DNA of 64,000 bases from Scatosoma sp045533485 (GCA_045533485.1 JAZSHX010000019.1:1-64000); one strand, 5' to 3'; positions 1 through 9,405 are shown, numbered from the stretch's first letter. Notes: a model not told the origin generated them from the sequence alone. Made by a program: numbers and translations.

Positions 1-313
1 GGCTGCTGCCGAAGGCGAAAATTACGAATGGACGGATATGTACGCCGAATTTGCAAAGGTAGCGCGCGAAGAAGGCTTTGACGATATCGCCACCCTTTTC
101 GACGGCGTTGCAGCCATTGAAAAAGAACACGAAGAAAGATACAGAAAGCTTTTGGAAAACGTAAAAACCAACAACGTGTTTGCAAAAGCGAAAAAAGTTA
201 CTTGGAAATGCTCCAACTGCGGTCACACCGTAGAAGATAAAAACGCACCCGACGTTTGTCCCGTATGTGCGCACGCGCAATCGTATTTTGAAGTTCGCGC
301 GGAAAATTACTAA
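1..313 (+). CDS. rbr: Rubrerythrin, C-terminal part (5' end outside window)
   Basis: The reading frame is open from base 2, so the gene begins before the window. It encodes the end of the four-helix di-iron domain (ENYEWTDMYAEFAKVAREEG, with the metal-ligand style E..EWTDMY segment) followed by a C-terminal rubredoxin-like domain with CSNCG and CPVC, the two CxxC knuckles that bind one iron. Rubrerythrins reduce hydrogen peroxide in the cytoplasm of anaerobes, taking electrons through the rubredoxin domain. The gene ends at a TAA and is followed by a strong hairpin terminator shared with the convergent yraN cluster. The family call is secure; the N-terminus cannot be judged. Confidence 0.93.
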   Translation, partial: AAAEGENYEWTDMYAEFAKVAREEGFDDIATLFDGVAAIEKEHEERYRKLLENVKTNNVFAKAKKVTWKCSNCGHTVEDKNAPDVCPVCAHAQSYFEVRAENY

Positions 314-351
314 TTTAACCTATTCTTACAATTTAATCTTTCATAAATAAG

Positions 352-389
352 ACACCCCGACGGATTGCCCTTCCGTCGGGGTGTTGCCT
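352..389. terminator. Intrinsic terminator between convergent genes
   Basis: A 13-bp perfect stem (352-364 with 372-384, ACACCCCGACGGA) is followed by a T-rich stretch on the plus strand. It lies between rubrerythrin and the convergent end of yraN. The plus-strand T-tract is the clearer one. Confidence 0.85.
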
Positions 390-395
390 TTTCAG

Positions 396-755
396 TTAAA
401 ATGCGTTTTTAAGATATTCGATCGTTCCGTCGGCGTACACCTGCGCAACGTCAAAACGCGCGTTGGGCTCTTCGCCGTGCTTCATACCGTAAAATTGCGC
501 TATCTTATAATACCGTTCTTGTTTGGTTTTCCCTACCGCTTCGGCTGGCGTTCCAAAAACAGTGCTCGTGCGCGTTTTCACTTCGATAAACACGATTTCG
601 TCTTTGTCTATCGCAATCAAATCCGCTTCGCCAAAGGGGGTACGGTAGTTGGTTTCAATAATCTTCATACCCAGCTTTTTTACGTACTTATAAACAAGCT
701 TTTCGCCCTTTTTGCCTAAAACTTTTTTGTGAACGTCCTGCGGTGAATGGGACAT
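396..755 (-). CDS. yraN: YraN/UPF0102 family nuclease-like protein
   Basis: 119 residues, the usual size of the UPF0102 family. The restriction-endonuclease-like core is visible as GEADLIA about residues 42-48 followed by IVFIEVKTR about 54-62, the D...ExK metal-binding pattern. The biochemical role in the cell is not established for the family; a link to processing of DNA intermediates is inferred from the fold. The start is ATG 755 with AAGGAG eight bases upstream. It overlaps the 3' end of rnhB by 40 bases, the same rnhB-yraN order seen in many Firmicutes, so it is co-transcribed. It is the last gene of the asnS-to-yraN cluster. Confidence 0.9.
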   Translation of the reverse strand: MSHSPQDVHKKVLGKKGEKLVYKYVKKLGMKIIETNYRTPFGEADLIAIDKDEIVFIEVKTRTSTVFGTPAEAVGKTKQERYYKIAQFYGMKHGEEPNARFDVAQVYADGTIEYLKNAF

Positions 756-1336
756 AATCCTTGCTCCTTAATCGCTTGTATATGCGCCGCCGTGCCGTAG
801 CCCTTGTTTTTGGCAAATTGATAGGCAGGATACGTTTTATCATATTCGTCCATCATTGCGTCTCTATGCACTTTGGCGATAATGCTTGCCGCACCGATGG
901 AATAAGAAAGCGCATCGCCGCCGATAACGCTTTGTTGGGGGAAAGACACGTCAATTGTCATATTTCCGTCGGTAAGGACAGTACCAGGTACGAGTTCAAG
1001 CCCTTCCACAGCACGTTTCATGCCCAGCTTGGTCGCTTCCAAAATGTTGATTTCGTCAATAATTTTTTCGTCGATTTCCACGATGCAATAGGCAAGCGCC
1101 GTCGCTTTGATTTTCTCTGCCAACTCTTCGCGCTTTTTCGCGGAGAGCTTTTTGCTATCGTCCACGCCGACCACGATTTTGCCATCGTCTAAGGGCATAA
1201 TCACCGCCGCGCAAACGACAGGTCCTGCCAAAGGCCCCCTGCCCACTTCGTCTACGCCGACGATATTTGTAAAGCCCTTTGCTTGCAACGCGCGTTCATA
1301 GGCAAGCTTTTCTTCTGCGTTCCAAACTTTTTTCAT
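716..1336 (-). CDS. rnhB: Ribonuclease HII
   Basis: 206 residues. RNase HII cleaves the RNA strand of RNA/DNA hybrids and removes misincorporated ribonucleotides from DNA. The active-site set is present: GVDEVGRGPLAGPVV (D29 and E30), the DSKKLS segment near residue 60, the LTDGN aspartate near 121 and the IIAKVHRD aspartate near 157. Start ATG 1336 has AAGGG upstream. It follows rbgA by 18 bases and overlaps yraN, so it belongs to the same transcript. No irregularities. Confidence 0.97.
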   Translation of the reverse strand: MKKVWNAEEKLAYERALQAKGFTNIVGVDEVGRGPLAGPVVCAAVIMPLDDGKIVVGVDDSKKLSAKKREELAEKIKATALAYCIVEIDEKIIDEINILEATKLGMKRAVEGLELVPGTVLTDGNMTIDVSFPQQSVIGGDALSYSIGAASIIAKVHRDAMMDEYDKTYPAYQFAKNKGYGTAAHIQAIKEQGLCPIHRRTFTKKF

Positions 1337-1354
1337 CGCAAATTTCCCTTATTC

Positions 1355-2215
1355 TTAAAAATTGTAATCTTTATAATCGGCAGGGTTTTCCAGCGTAATT
1401 TTCCCCACTCTGCCCTTTCTAAAATCGTCGATGAGTGCGTTTGCGCCGCGTTCGTAGTCAAATTCACCGCCGCGCAAAATAAAGCCGCGGCGTTTGCAAA
1501 GCGCTTCGTACATACCCAGCTTTTCGCTAAAATCGGTAATACCGTAACGCTCCGTCAAGCACGCAGGATATTTCTCCGCAAGCTCCCCTAAAAGCTCCAA
1601 CGCCACGTCGTCCATATCCAAAATATCGTCGTTGATACTGCCGATATACGCCAAGTGCCGTGCGTGGTATTGATCGTCGAACGCAGGAGGCATCGTGCCG
1701 GGGGTATCCAACAAATCAAACGCGCCGCATTTCAGCCAGCGCACGTCGCGCGTAACGCCTGCCTTATCGCCCGTTTTTGCGCGTTTTTGACCGCTTATCA
1801 AATTGACCAGCGTGCTCTTGCCCGTGTTGGGAATCCCTGCCACCATAAAGCGGAAAGTGCGGTTTAAACCTTTTGCTTCGGCGCGCGCGCGTTTTTCTTG
1901 CGTGATTGCCGTCAATTTTTGCAAAATCAAGCGTTTAGACGAAGGGTTGGTACAATCGCATTTGACCACGTATTGTCCCTTGCTTTCAAACAGTTTCATA
2001 AAACCGTCCGTTCTGCTTGCATCCGCCAAATCGGCTTTGTTGAGCAAATACAAAACGGGCTTTTCGCCAAAGATTTTTTTGAAATTTTTATTCACGGATG
2101 CAATCGGCGCACGCGCGTCCAAAACGCAAATGATGCCATCGCATAAATCGCGCTTGGCTTCCATTTCGCGCATGGCTTTCGTCATATGCCCCGGGAACCA
2201 TTGTATGTTTTTCAT
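1355..2215 (-). CDS. rbgA: Ribosome biogenesis GTPase RbgA (YlqF)
   Basis: 286 residues. Circularly permuted GTPase: the G4 motif NKAD (about 59-62) comes before the G1 P-loop GIPNTGKST (about 126-134) and G3 DTPG (about 169-172). In Bacillus subtilis RbgA is needed for late assembly of the 50S subunit, and the N-terminal WFPGHM motif is typical of it. Start ATG 2215 has GGAGA seven bases upstream. It lies between trmD and rnhB with short gaps, the usual Firmicutes neighbourhood, although rplS, which often sits here, is absent. Confidence 0.96.
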   Translation of the reverse strand: MKNIQWFPGHMTKAMREMEAKRDLCDGIICVLDARAPIASVNKNFKKIFGEKPVLYLLNKADLADASRTDGFMKLFESKGQYVVKCDCTNPSSKRLILQKLTAITQEKRARAEAKGLNRTFRFMVAGIPNTGKSTLVNLISGQKRAKTGDKAGVTRDVRWLKCGAFDLLDTPGTMPPAFDDQYHARHLAYIGSINDDILDMDDVALELLGELAEKYPACLTERYGITDFSEKLGMYEALCKRRGFILRGGEFDYERGANALIDDFRKGRVGKITLENPADYKDYNF

Positions 2216-2254
2216 TTTTCTTTCTCCAAAGTATTCAACGCATACCTGTATGGG

Positions 2255-2920
2255 TTATTTTAACAAATCGGGTCTGCGTTGTTTGGTGATTTCCATCGCC
2301 TTTTCCCTGCGCCATGCGTCAATTTTCGCGTGGTCGCCGCTACGCAACACTTCGGGTACGCACAGCCCTTTATATTCCTGCGGACGGGTGTAATGGGGAT
2401 ATTCCAGCATATTTTCCGAAAAGCTTTCATCCACCAAGGACGACGCGCTAATCACGCCGTCGACGTATCTGGAAACGCAATCGGCAACCACCATCGCCGG
2501 CAGTTCACCGCCCGTCAGCACGTAATCGCCGATAGAAATTTCTTCGTCGATAAACAAATCGATGGCGCGTTGGTCTACTCCTTCATAATGTCCGCAAAGC
2601 AAAATCAAATGCTCGTACGCAAGCAATTCAAACACCTTTTGCTGCTTGAACGTTTGTCCTTTAGGCGACATATAAATACGGCGCGCCTTATGCTCAGGGT
2701 CTAACGCTTCAATCGCGCTCCCGATGGGCTGGGGCATCATCACCATACCTGCGCCGCCGCCAAAGGGATAATCGTCGCATTTCAGGTGCTTATCCTGCGT
2801 ATAATCACGCAAATTGACGATATTGATTTGTATTTTACCCGATTTTTGCGCTCTGCCTAAAATACTGCCCTGCACAGCGGAAAACATTTCGGGAAACAGC
2901 GTTAAAATGTCTATTCTCAT
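2255..2920 (-). CDS. trmD: tRNA (guanine37-N1)-methyltransferase
   Basis: 221 residues. TrmD uses SAM to methylate G37 next to the anticodon and prevents frameshifting. The SPOUT trefoil-knot signatures are clear: YPFGGGAGMVM (about 51-61), CGHYEGVD (about 109-116), SIGDYVLTGGE (about 129-139) and LEYPHYTRP further on. It starts at ATG 2920 with GGAGC upstream, 13 bases after ftsY. The partners rpsP, rimM and rplS that usually flank trmD are not here, so the classical operon has been broken up. Confidence 0.97.
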   Translation of the reverse strand: MRIDILTLFPEMFSAVQGSILGRAQKSGKIQINIVNLRDYTQDKHLKCDDYPFGGGAGMVMMPQPIGSAIEALDPEHKARRIYMSPKGQTFKQQKVFELLAYEHLILLCGHYEGVDQRAIDLFIDEEISIGDYVLTGGELPAMVVADCVSRYVDGVISASSLVDESFSENMLEYPHYTRPQEYKGLCVPEVLRSGDHAKIDAWRREKAMEITKQRRPDLLK

Positions 2921-2933
2921 AGCTTAAGCTCCG

Positions 2934-3830
2934 TTACAAAATGGCGTCGACAAAATTTTGACTGTCGAAAAATTCCAAATCTTCCATCTTTTCGCCTACG
3001 CCTGCGAAAATCACCGGCAAGGAAAGCTCCGCGGACAAGGAGAACACGAAACCGCCTTTTGCCGTGCCGTCCAGCTTCGTCAAAACGATACCGTCCAGCT
3101 CCACCGCTTCGTCGAATACGCGCGCTTGATTGACGGCGTTTTGCCCCGTCGTAGCGTCTAAAACAAGCAATTTCAAGAAATCTGCTTCGGGATATTCGCG
3201 TGTAACCACTCTATCCATTTTGCGAAGTTCGTTCATCAGGTTTTCTTTGACGTGCAATCTGCCTGCGGTGTCGACGATTACAACGTCCGTCTTTTTCGCC
3301 TTTGCGCTGGAAACAGCGTCGAAAATAACGGCGGACGGGTCACTGCCTTCTTCGTGCTTGACGATACGCACTTTCGCGCGGTCCGCCCAAATGGAAAGCT
3401 GTTCGCTTGCCGCCGCGCGGAAAGTATCCGCCGCCGCCACCGTGACCGTTTTGCCTTGTTTTAAGAAATAGTTAGCAAGCTTGCCTACCGTCGTCGTTTT
3501 GCCAACGCCGTTGACGCCGACAAGCATAATCACGCAAGGGTATTGCGGCGGTTCTACTTCCGATTCCTGCAAAATGTCGGTAAGAATACCTTTCAACAGC
3601 CCGATAACGTAGTTTTCGTCTTTGAGTTTTTCTTGCTTGGCTTGCACTTTCACGCGCTCTACCACTTCTTCTGCCGTAGAAACGGAAACGTCGGCGGAAA
3701 TAAGGATTTCTTCCAGCTCTTCATAAAAAGCGTCGCCGAGTTTATTGTTAGAAAAAAGTACGCGCAGTTTTTCCGAAAGATTGTCTTTCGTCTTTTTCAA
3801 CGCGCCGAATAATTTACCGAAAATACCCAT
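2934..3830 (-). CDS. ftsY: Signal recognition particle receptor FtsY
   Basis: 298 residues, essentially the NG core without a long acidic A domain, as in many Firmicutes. FtsY docks ribosome-SRP complexes at the membrane. Motifs: GVNGVGKTTTVGKLA P-loop (about 104-118), the DTFRAAA insertion-box segment, DTAGR, and TKLDGTAKGG. Start ATG 3830 with AAGGA upstream. It lies downstream of smc across a 206-base gap that contains a folded repeat; ffh is not in the window. Confidence 0.96.
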   Translation of the reverse strand: MGIFGKLFGALKKTKDNLSEKLRVLFSNNKLGDAFYEELEEILISADVSVSTAEEVVERVKVQAKQEKLKDENYVIGLLKGILTDILQESEVEPPQYPCVIMLVGVNGVGKTTTVGKLANYFLKQGKTVTVAAADTFRAAASEQLSIWADRAKVRIVKHEEGSDPSAVIFDAVSSAKAKKTDVVIVDTAGRLHVKENLMNELRKMDRVVTREYPEADFLKLLVLDATTGQNAVNQARVFDEAVELDGIVLTKLDGTAKGGFVFSLSAELSLPVIFAGVGEKMEDLEFFDSQNFVDAIL

Positions 3831-3911
3831 ACATTTATTCCTTTATTGTTTGTCGGCGGCTGGTATTGCCGCCGACTTGGTTATTATTTTATAAAAGCAC
3901 GATAGGTGCTG

Positions 3912-4035
3912 TTGCCGTAGGAAAATACAAGCAAGACGCGAAGAGCGCGGATTGCTTGACGGAAGCGTACTTAGGCGTACGCAATCGAAAGCAAACGCAA
4001 GCGCGACAAGGTATTGCGCCGTATTTTGTAGGCAA
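3912..4035 (-). repeat. Folded intergenic repeat, copy 1 (after smc)
   Basis: About 124 bp lying directly behind the smc stop codon (4037). Outer arms 3912-3928 and 4021-4035 are complementary, and an apical helix pairs 3965-3970 with 977-982 of the same kilobase (GCGTAC/GTACGC). It shares the blocks ACAAGCAAGAC, ACGCAAGCGCGAC and GTATTGC with copies at 25815, 25968, 40635 and 57491. Orientation is given as that of the upstream gene. It sits inside the smc-ftsY transcript. Confidence 0.75.
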
Positions 4036-4036
4036 A

Positions 4037-7000
4037 TTATTGTACTTGCACGCCCAGCTTGCTTTCCACGTCGGCAAGTCGTACGGAAACGATTTTGGAA
4101 ACGCCCTTTTCCTGCATAGTAACGCCAAAGAGCGAATCGGCTTGATTCATCGTCGGCTTTCTGTGCGTGATTACGATAAACTGCGTTTCCAGCGCAAACT
4201 TCTTCAAATACGTAGCAAATCTATCCACGTTTGCATCGTCCAGCGCCGCTTCGATTTCGTCCAAAATACAGAAGGGCATCGGGTGCGATTTCAAGATAGC
4301 AAACAAAATCGCGATTGCCGTGAGCGCACGTTCGCCGCCCGAAAGCAAGGAGATTTTCGTAAGCTTTTTACCAGGGGGACAAGCTACGATTTCGATACCT
4401 GCCGCCAAAGGATCTTCGCCGTCGACGTAGTCGATTTGCAATTCCGCTCTGCCGCCGCCAAAAAGTTCCTTGAACGTCGTTTTGAAGTTTTCGTTGATTA
4501 AATCAAACCCTGCATTGAACAGGCGCAGCATTTCGCTGCGGATTTCGCCAAGCGCCAAGTTCAAATCGTCGATGGCCTTTTGCAAATCGTCGCGTTGCGT
4601 TACCATTTCGTCGCAACGGCTTTGCTTGTATTCGTATTCTTCCACAGCGTTGGGATTGACTGGACCAAGCGCCGTAATTTTACGTTTTAAAGCCGTAATC
4701 AAGCCCGCCGCTTCGTTGACGTCGAAATTGTCTACCTTGAACTGCACGCAGCCTTCATAATCCAGCTCATACGCTTCTTCCATACGTGCGCGCATATTTT
4801 CCAGGTTGGTGTCGATTTTACTGATTTCAATTTCACATTTATAACGCTTGTCCGATTGCTTAGTGAGCGTTTCTTGCAAGGAAGTTTTGTCTTCTTCCAA
4901 AGCAAGCTGCGCCGCGTTGATAATTTCCTTTTCCTTGGAAAGCTGAGAAATTTCTTTGGTGATCGCTTCCACCGCCGCGCGTTCTTCGGGCGTAAGCTCT
5001 TTTTCTTGCGCTTCCGATTGCAAGCCGATGAGCTTGGTTTGCGTGTTGGTTTTTTCGTATTCCGTTTCTACGATACGCTTTACGATATCGTCCTTTTCCT
5101 GCGTTAAGCGTTCGATATGTTCGCCGTGCGTTTCGATTGCCGTGCAAAGCGCGGTGTATTCGATTTCCGCTTGACGGAGCTGTTCGCTCTTTTCCGCGCG
5201 TTCTTCCTTGAACGTTTCGCATTGTTGCTTTTGGTTTGCCATTTGCGCTTCCGCGTCACGGCGGCGCGCCGCGATTTGTTCTTCGCTAAGCGAAGAGTTG
5301 GCTTCTTCAAATTGCAAATTTTCTAATTTAAGATGCAATTCCTGCATCGCTTCTTCGTACGTTTGCAAATCGCTTTCCGTTTCCGCGATTTGTTGCGTAA
5401 GCGCCGTTTCACGCTGCGTTAAGCCGGCAATTTCACTGTTTGCGCCTTGGTATTTTTCACGCAATTTTTCCACTTCCGCTTCCGCCGCCGCGCGCGCTTT
5501 TTCGTTTTCTGCAATTGCCGCTTTCAGCTTTTCGATATATTTTTGCTTGCGCGCAATATTGTCTTTGCACTCTTGAATTTTTCTTTCGTTGGAAAGCAGC
5601 GAAGCGCTGTCCTTTCTGCGGCTGCCGCCCGTCATCGAACCGCTGGTCGCAATCGTGTCGCCGTCAAGCGTTACGATTTTGAAAAGATTGCCGTACTTCT
5701 TCGCAATCGCCGTAGCGTTGGCAATCGTGTCGCAAACGAGCGTGTTGCCAAGCAGGTTGGAAATTACGTTATAATAATATTCGTCGTATTTGACAAGCTC
5801 CGTTGCAAGCCCCATCGCGCCGCGTTCGTCCAAAGCGCGGCGAATTTCGCGCGAATCGGGACGAGGGCGCATATTGCTTACGGGCAAGAAGGTTACGATA
5901 CCGCCGTTGGTACGCTTCAAATATTCAATCAAATATCTACCGTCGTCCGCGCTGGGCGTTACGATATTTTGCATCGCGCCGCCAAACGCCGTTTCGATTG
6001 CCGTTTCGTATCTTTGGTCGGTAGACACAATATCGGCAAGCGCGCCGTGCATACGCTTTTGTAAATCGGGGTTGGTCTTTGCTACCGACAGCAAACGGCG
6101 CACCGATTCCTTGTACCCTTCAAAGCGGTTTTTCAAGCTTATGTACATTTCCAAGTTTTCACGCAAGGACGCAATTTGACCGTTTGCGGTAAACAGCTCC
6201 TGGTTGAAATCGTTGACGGTAAGTTGCATTTCACGCGCTTCTTCTTGCTTTTCTTCCAAATCGCGCATGCCCGTTGACGTAAACGATTGCAATTTCTTCA
6301 AATCCTTACGCACGGACGCAAGCTCATCGCTTAAACGTTCCTTTCTTTCCTGCGTTTTTTCAATGGCTTGGGAAAGCTCTGCAATTCTGTCTTTGGTCGC
6401 TTCCAAACGCGCGGAAAGCGTACCCAAATTCTTTTTCAGCTCAGATAAATCGTCCGCCGTGGAAAGCTGGCTTTGTCTGTTTTCGTCGGAAAATTTTTCA
6501 AACACCGCAATCTTTTTATCGAGCGACGCAATCGCACTGCGAAGCACTTCCGTTTGCGTTTCCAGCTCCGCTACGCGCGCAATATTTTCCGCGTTTTTCT
6601 TGTTGGAAAGCGCAATCTCGTCGTCAATTTCCCCGATGCGGATTTTGCTTGCTTCCAGCATTTCTTCCGCCGCTTGAATTTGCGAAGTGTAGGTACTGAT
6701 ACGTTCTCTTACCAGCTTTAATTCTCCGTCCTTTCTTTCGTTGCCGACGGAAAGCTCCAAACGCTTATCGTTGAGCTCCGTCAAACGCCCGTCCGCTTGG
6801 TTGATTTTTTCGCGGTTTTCTTCTATTTTGCGGTTGACGCGTTCAATGCTGGTGTTGAGTTCGATAATTTTATCGGAAATGAGCGCAATATCCTTTTTGA
6901 ATTTACCCTTTTCCGCTTCGGCGTTTTCATAGCGGTACACGTACGTATTCGCTTCGTTGATTTTGAGCGCACCGGAATATTCGTTGTATTCCTGCGCCTT

Positions 7001-7630
7001 TTCCGCTTCCTTTTTCATTCTGCCAAGGTCGCGTTGCGCTTCGTCGATACGTTGGGAATAAATGAACAGATTAGAGTTGGAATCTTCCAGCTTGCGCTCG
7101 ATTTCTTCCTTACGCGTTCTGTACACCATAAGCCCGATCGCTTCTTCAAAAATCGAACGTCTGTCTTCAGGGCGCGCGTTCATAATTTTTTCCACTTGCC
7201 CTTGACCGATAATGGAATACCCTTCCTTACCCAAACCGATAGAGTGGAACATCGCCACCAAATCCTTCAAACGACTGGGTTCGTTGTTGATCAAATACTT
7301 GCTATCCCCGTTGCGGTACAAACGGCGCGTCATAGACACGTCGGGCGTGTCTACCTTGAATAAGCCGTTGGAATTGTCAAACACCAGCGTAACTTCGCAA
7401 AAGGATTGTGGTTTGCGTTCTACCGTACCGCCGAAAATAACGTCCTGCATACTCGAACCGCGCAGGGATTTTGCGGATTTTTCACCCAAAACCCAACGCA
7501 CGGCGTCGGCAATGTTACTTTTACCGCAACCGTTCGGCCCTACGATACACGTTACACCATCGTCAAAGCGGATGTGCGTTTTGTCGGCGAAAGACTTAAA
7601 GCCGACCAGTTGTATTTCTTTCAAATCCAA
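4037..7630 (-). CDS. smc: Chromosome segregation ATPase SMC
   Basis: 1197 residues, full length. SMC dimers with ScpA/ScpB organise and segregate the chromosome. Walker A GPNGCGKSN lies at about 32-40, long coiled coils flank a globular hinge around 500-680, and the C-terminal head carries LSGGERALTA and the Walker B FCILDEIEAALDD. The start is TTG 7630, chosen because it gives the conserved N-terminus (MDLKEIQLVGFKSF) and has GAGGA seven bases upstream; no ATG precedes it in frame. It follows rnc by 66 bases and precedes ftsY, the common rnc-smc-ftsY order. Confidence 0.97.
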   Translation of the reverse strand: MDLKEIQLVGFKSFADKTHIRFDDGVTCIVGPNGCGKSNIADAVRWVLGEKSAKSLRGSSMQDVIFGGTVERKPQSFCEVTLVFDNSNGLFKVDTPDVSMTRRLYRNGDSKYLINNEPSRLKDLVAMFHSIGLGKEGYSIIGQGQVEKIMNARPEDRRSIFEEAIGLMVYRTRKEEIERKLEDSNSNLFIYSQRIDEAQRDLGRMKKEAEKAQEYNEYSGALKINEANTYVYRYENAEAEKGKFKKDIALISDKIIELNTSIERVNRKIEENREKINQADGRLTELNDKRLELSVGNERKDGELKLVRERISTYTSQIQAAEEMLEASKIRIGEIDDEIALSNKKNAENIARVAELETQTEVLRSAIASLDKKIAVFEKFSDENRQSQLSTADDLSELKKNLGTLSARLEATKDRIAELSQAIEKTQERKERLSDELASVRKDLKKLQSFTSTGMRDLEEKQEEAREMQLTVNDFNQELFTANGQIASLRENLEMYISLKNRFEGYKESVRRLLSVAKTNPDLQKRMHGALADIVSTDQRYETAIETAFGGAMQNIVTPSADDGRYLIEYLKRTNGGIVTFLPVSNMRPRPDSREIRRALDERGAMGLATELVKYDEYYYNVISNLLGNTLVCDTIANATAIAKKYGNLFKIVTLDGDTIATSGSMTGGSRRKDSASLLSNERKIQECKDNIARKQKYIEKLKAAIAENEKARAAAEAEVEKLREKYQGANSEIAGLTQRETALTQQIAETESDLQTYEEAMQELHLKLENLQFEEANSSLSEEQIAARRRDAEAQMANQKQQCETFKEERAEKSEQLRQAEIEYTALCTAIETHGEHIERLTQEKDDIVKRIVETEYEKTNTQTKLIGLQSEAQEKELTPEERAAVEAITKEISQLSKEKEIINAAQLALEEDKTSLQETLTKQSDKRYKCEIEISKIDTNLENMRARMEEAYELDYEGCVQFKVDNFDVNEAAGLITALKRKITALGPVNPNAVEEYEYKQSRCDEMVTQRDDLQKAIDDLNLALGEIRSEMLRLFNAGFDLINENFKTTFKELFGGGRAELQIDYVDGEDPLAAGIEIVACPPGKKLTKISLLSGGERALTAIAILFAILKSHPMPFCILDEIEAALDDANVDRFATYLKKFALETQFIVITHRKPTMNQADSLFGVTMQEKGVSKIVSVRLADVESKLGVQVQ

Positions 7631-7696
7631 AGTTGTGTCCTCACTTCGTTTTTTTCTCTTTTCTCATTCCGCACGCACGCGCGCGATTTGGCAAAT

Positions 7697-8359
7697 TTAA
7701 TCGCCAAACTTATTTTTTAATTCCCACAGCAAACGGGCGGACGCCGTAGCTTGCGATTCTTTAATCGTCTTGCCTTCCCCTTTTGCTTCTTCGCCCATCG
7801 CCGTAAGCGTACAATGGAACAAAGGGCTGTGGTCCTTGCCAAACTTTTCAATGCTTGCCACCGCTTGTTTTTCTCCGCGGCCTTCCAAATATTCCTTCAA
7901 ATCTCCGATGGGATTGCTGGATTTTCCATCCAAACGCAAATTGCCGTGGCGGAAAATAAACTGCTTTGCCGCTTGGTAGCCACCGTCCAAATAAATGGCC
8001 GCCGTAATCGCTTCAAACAAGCTGGATTTTGGCTTGCCGTTTAAGTTAAATTCCGTGCCTTCGTGGAGAAGATAGGGGAAAACCCCCAAGCCGTCGACAG
8101 CCGAATCCAGCGCGTTTTTGCAAACCAGCTTTTGCCGTTGCCTCGTCATACGCCCTGCCGTTGCCTGTCTATCCATTTTATACTGCCACTCCGTCACTAC
8201 CATTTGCAAAACGGCGTCGCCTAAATATTCCATTCTGTCGTTATGCACGCCGCCGTAATGCTGCGCATACGTCACGTGCGTGAACGCTTCTTGCAAAATC
8301 GCTTTATTTTCAAACGTGTAACCAAGCTTTTTTTCTATCTCTGCGTAGGGCAGTTTCAT
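7697..8359 (-). CDS. rnc: Ribonuclease III, with altered active-site residues
   Basis: 220 residues: catalytic domain (about 1-145) and double-stranded RNA-binding domain (about 150-218). RNase III cuts double-stranded RNA, including rRNA precursors. The signature is present as NDRMEYLGDAV (40-50), with E44 and D48. By alignment from memory with the E. coli and B. subtilis enzymes, the metal-binding Asp of the ADxFEA motif is Ser (S113 in SSLFEA, with E116 kept), the Glu of the EGD motif is Ala (A68 in TAGRM), and the first Glu of NERLEF is Asp (D41). It may be a weaker or modified nuclease. Its ATG overlaps the plsX stop (ATGA), so the two are translationally coupled. Confidence 0.9.
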   Translation of the reverse strand: MKLPYAEIEKKLGYTFENKAILQEAFTHVTYAQHYGGVHNDRMEYLGDAVLQMVVTEWQYKMDRQATAGRMTRQRQKLVCKNALDSAVDGLGVFPYLLHEGTEFNLNGKPKSSLFEAITAAIYLDGGYQAAKQFIFRHGNLRLDGKSSNPIGDLKEYLEGRGEKQAVASIEKFGKDHSPLFHCTLTAMGEEAKGEGKTIKESQATASARLLWELKNKFGD

Positions 8360-9405
8360 GCGTTTGCCTCACTGCCTTGCGCCGCAAGCGCAATTTCGTC
8401 CATATCGATGCCGTCCAGCATCGCTTTGATTTTATCGGGCAAATTGCCGCGAGCCGCCGCCGCCGCTTGTTCTATACACACGGAGAAGCCGCGCGCCTTG
8501 GAATTGCCATGCCCTTTAACAACGGGTTTGGTAAGCCCCAAGAACGTTGCGCCGCCCTTGCCTTCATAATCCATCGACTTTTTAATGTTTTTAATAACAC
8601 CGCTCGAAACAACCGCGCCAAGCATCGTGAAAATATTGCGTTTGAATTCGTTTTTCATAATGGTAGAAATGGCTTTCGCACAGCCTTCCACCGATTTGGT
8701 GGCAATGTTACCCGTGAAACCGTCGCAAACCATAACGTCGATATCGCCGTACATCAAATCACGCCCTTCTACGTTGCCTACATAGCGGATACAGTCAATC
8801 TTTTTCAAAACTGCGTTGGTTTCCTGTTGCAGGGCAAGCCCCTTGTGGTCTTCCGTACCGTTATTCAACAGCCCCACCTTGGGATTTTCCACGCCGAATA
8901 CCGTTTGCGCGTACGCCGACGCCATCAGCGCAAAATGCACCAAGTTGATGGGCTTGCACTCTAAGTTCGCGCCGCAATCGCAAATGAGCGTGGGTTCTCC
9001 GCGGTAGTTGGGGATAGCAGGACAAAGCGCAGGACGGGAAACCCCCTTGATGCGCCCCAAGATAAGCACGCCTGCCGTAAGCACTGCGCCCGTCGAACCG
9101 GACGAAACCAACCCGTCCGCTTTGCCGTCTTTGAGCAAGCGGAACGCAACCACAAGAGAAGAATCTTTCTTGGTTTTCACCGCTTTCGTCGGCACTTCTT
9201 CCATCGTAATCACTTCCGTCGTATGTACGATTTCCAAGCGCGAAGCGTCATATTTGTATTTTGCAAGCTCCGCTTTGATTTGCGCTTCGTCGCCCGTCAA
9301 AATCAAGCTCAGCTCCTTATCTTCGTTTAACGCTTTTACGCAGCCTTGCACCTGCTGTGCAGGTGCAAAATCGCCGCCCATCGCGTCTACTACGATTTTT
9401 ACCAT
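8356..9405 (-). CDS. plsX: Phosphate acyltransferase PlsX
   Basis: 349 residues. PlsX converts acyl-ACP to acyl-phosphate, the first step of phosphatidic acid synthesis in most Gram-positives. The N-terminus MVKIVVDAMGGDFAP is typical, and glycine-rich segments such as DGLVSSGSTGAVL and DGFTGNIATK follow. The start is ATG 9405, with AAGGAG at 9415-9420; an in-frame upstream start exists but would ignore that site. acpP, which normally separates plsX from rnc, is missing; here plsX overlaps rnc by four bases. Confidence 0.96.
   Translation of the reverse strand: MVKIVVDAMGGDFAPAQQVQGCVKALNEDKELSLILTGDEAQIKAELAKYKYDASRLEIVHTTEVITMEEVPTKAVKTKKDSSLVVAFRLLKDGKADGLVSSGSTGAVLTAGVLILGRIKGVSRPALCPAIPNYRGEPTLICDCGANLECKPINLVHFALMASAYAQTVFGVENPKVGLLNNGTEDHKGLALQQETNAVLKKIDCIRYVGNVEGRDLMYGDIDVMVCDGFTGNIATKSVEGCAKAISTIMKNEFKRNIFTMLGAVVSSGVIKNIKKSMDYEGKGGATFLGLTKPVVKGHGNSKARGFSVCIEQAAAAARGNLPDKIKAMLDGIDMDEIALAAQGSEANA

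Noticed and set aside
3866..4501. Plus-strand ORF of 211 codons across the smc end and repeat copy 1
   Set aside because: Shadow over the smc 3' end; the repeat part is non-coding in all other copies.
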